Source of the DNA: Planctomycetia bacterium
GTDB taxonomy: Bacteria; Planctomycetota; Phycisphaerae; Phycisphaerales; SM1A02
Assembly: GCA_005798965.1 (NCBI GenBank)
Contig: SYIB01000148.1
Location: 1 to 7,000 of the forward strand
Reading direction: 5' to 3'
Length of the DNA stretch: 7,000 bases
The position numbers were made by a program, and so were the translations under genes. The notes under the pieces were generated by a model. The model made no database searches and was not told the origin of the DNA. It saw only the letters and a program-made list of their open reading frames with translations. This document shows positions 6,245 through 7,000 of this stretch, in pieces (position 1 is the stretch's first letter; the number at the start of each line of letters is the position of its first letter).

Positions 6245-6250
6245 TAGCAT
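6245..6250 (+). promoter_or_regulatory. Possible -10 element for the SurA-like gene
   Basis: TAGCAT lies 7 nt upstream of the GTG at 6258, where no Shine-Dalgarno sequence is visible. If real, transcription would begin at or next to the start codon, giving a leaderless message. A six-base match with two mismatches to TATAAT is weak evidence alone. Confidence 0.2.
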
Positions 6251-6257
6251 TCCGGGC

Positions 6258-7000
6258 GTGAAGCGAACGACAGGGCTGTTGATCGCCTGCCTCGCTGCAG
6301 CGTGCGCCAAGGACCAGGCGGCGCGTGTGGCGCTGTCTCCTGCCGACTTCGGACCGGCGTCGGGATTGGCCCCGCGCGATGCGGGCGTGGATGACTTGCC
6401 CAACGCGATGCAGATCGAGTCGCGCACGCTGGCGGCTCGCGACGCACAGGGCACGCGGGCCAACAGCGAGGTGATCGAGGCCGTTGCCGTGAAGGATGAC
6501 GCCGGCAACATCGTGAAGGCATCGATCGGTGGGGCCCGCGCCGAAAGCGTGGTGGTGGGGCAGCGCTGGGTGGTCGATGGCCTGGTGGGCCAGGTGAACG
6601 GCCGGCCGATCTTCGCCAGCGAGTTCCTGGCTCCGCTCGAGGACCGTTTGCTGCGCACCGTGGCCGAGATGCCGCGCGAGTCGGCCGCCAAGGAAATCGG
6701 TCGGATCGTGGCCGAGCGCTTCGATCAGCTGATCAACAACGAACTCGTCATTGCCGAGGCTGAGGCTGGCCTGACGCCTGAGATGCAGCAGGGGCTCTTC
6801 GCCTTCCTCAAGGACATGCGCGAGAAGACCGTGGCGGAGCTCGGCGGCAGCAACGCCAGCGCTACCAACGCGCTCATGGAGGAACTCGGGATCGGGCTCG
6901 ATGAGTTCATGTCGCGTCGACGCGACGAGATCCTGGCCGGCGAGTTGCTCCGCGGGCGGGTGGACAAGCGCATCATCGTGAGCTGGCGAGACGTGGAGCG
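6258..7000 (+). CDS. Lipoprotein with SurA-like N-terminal chaperone domain, 3'-truncated
   Basis: The frame stays open from a GTG at 6258 to the window end: 247 codons with no stop, so the C-terminus is missing. The N-terminus (MKRTTGLLIACLAAAC) has a short basic region, a hydrophobic stretch and a lipobox-like LAAAC, predicting lipid attachment at C16 and export to the envelope. Residues 17-105 are a low-hydrophobicity stretch I do not recognise. From about 106, VDGLVGQVNGRPIFASEFL followed by amphipathic helices and FDQLINNELVIAEAE (155-169) resembles the SurA/PpiD N-terminal chaperone domain. RIIVSWRDVER at the edge resembles the passage toward a parvulin-type PPIase domain, which would lie outside. 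It may act as an outer-membrane protein folding factor. An upstream in-frame GTG (6207), with AGGGGG 4 nt before it, is a possible alternative start. It diverges from the DUF1844 gene across 90 bp. Confidence 0.75.
   Translation, partial: MKRTTGLLIACLAAACAKDQAARVALSPADFGPASGLAPRDAGVDDLPNAMQIESRTLAARDAQGTRANSEVIEAVAVKDDAGNIVKASIGGARAESVVVGQRWVVDGLVGQVNGRPIFASEFLAPLEDRLLRTVAEMPRESAAKEIGRIVAERFDQLINNELVIAEAEAGLTPEMQQGLFAFLKDMREKTVAELGGSNASATNALMEELGIGLDEFMSRRRDEILAGELLRGRVDKRIIVSWRDVE

Noticed and set aside
1..7000. A novel defence, mobile or biosynthetic system
   Set aside because: Every long coding region is assigned to a known family or to DUF1844. There are no repeats, integrase, toxin-antitoxin pair or abrupt composition change. 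The only system-level oddity is the split sdh cluster.

Overview
This window is GC-rich (clearly above 60% G+C by eye), with tightly packed genes and short gaps. It looks like an ordinary chromosomal region rather than a mobile or accessory one: I see no transposase, integrase, tRNA, rRNA, CRISPR array or phage gene. The gene set suggests a Gram-negative-type bacterium using menaquinone. It includes a Bacillus-type di-heme succinate dehydrogenase with a single fused membrane anchor, a DUF1844 protein, a lipoprotein with a SurA-like domain, and a UbiA-family enzyme of the decaprenyl-phosphate phosphoribosyltransferase type. This mix fits Planctomycetota (Phycisphaerae-like) best, but that assignment rests on recognised protein families and no search was run.

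Layout. Bases 1-862 (+) hold the 3' three quarters of hemW, a radical-SAM heme chaperone. It converges across about 108 bp with sdhB (971-1783, -). A 113-bp divergent promoter region (1784-1896) separates sdhB from a UbiA-superfamily prenyltransferase gene (1897-2835, +) and carries two abutting palindromes. The prenyltransferase gene converges with sdhA (2892-4784, -). Upstream of sdhA on the same strand come sdhC (4827-5672, -) and a DUF1844 gene (5685-6167, -). After a 90-bp divergent gap, a lipoprotein with a SurA-like N-terminal chaperone domain (6258 to the window end, +) runs off the edge.

How the genes work together. SdhC, SdhA and SdhB form complex II: FAD flavoprotein, three-cluster iron-sulfur protein and di-heme cytochrome b558 anchor. 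All expected cofactor ligands are present. The genes are not one operon. DUF1844-sdhC-sdhA read as one transcript from a TATACT promoter at 6192-6197, while sdhB is separated from sdhA by an opposite-strand membrane enzyme gene and must have its own promoter, with a TAGAAT candidate at 1793-1798. This split arrangement is the most notable feature. I found no convincing evidence of a wholly new multi-gene system.
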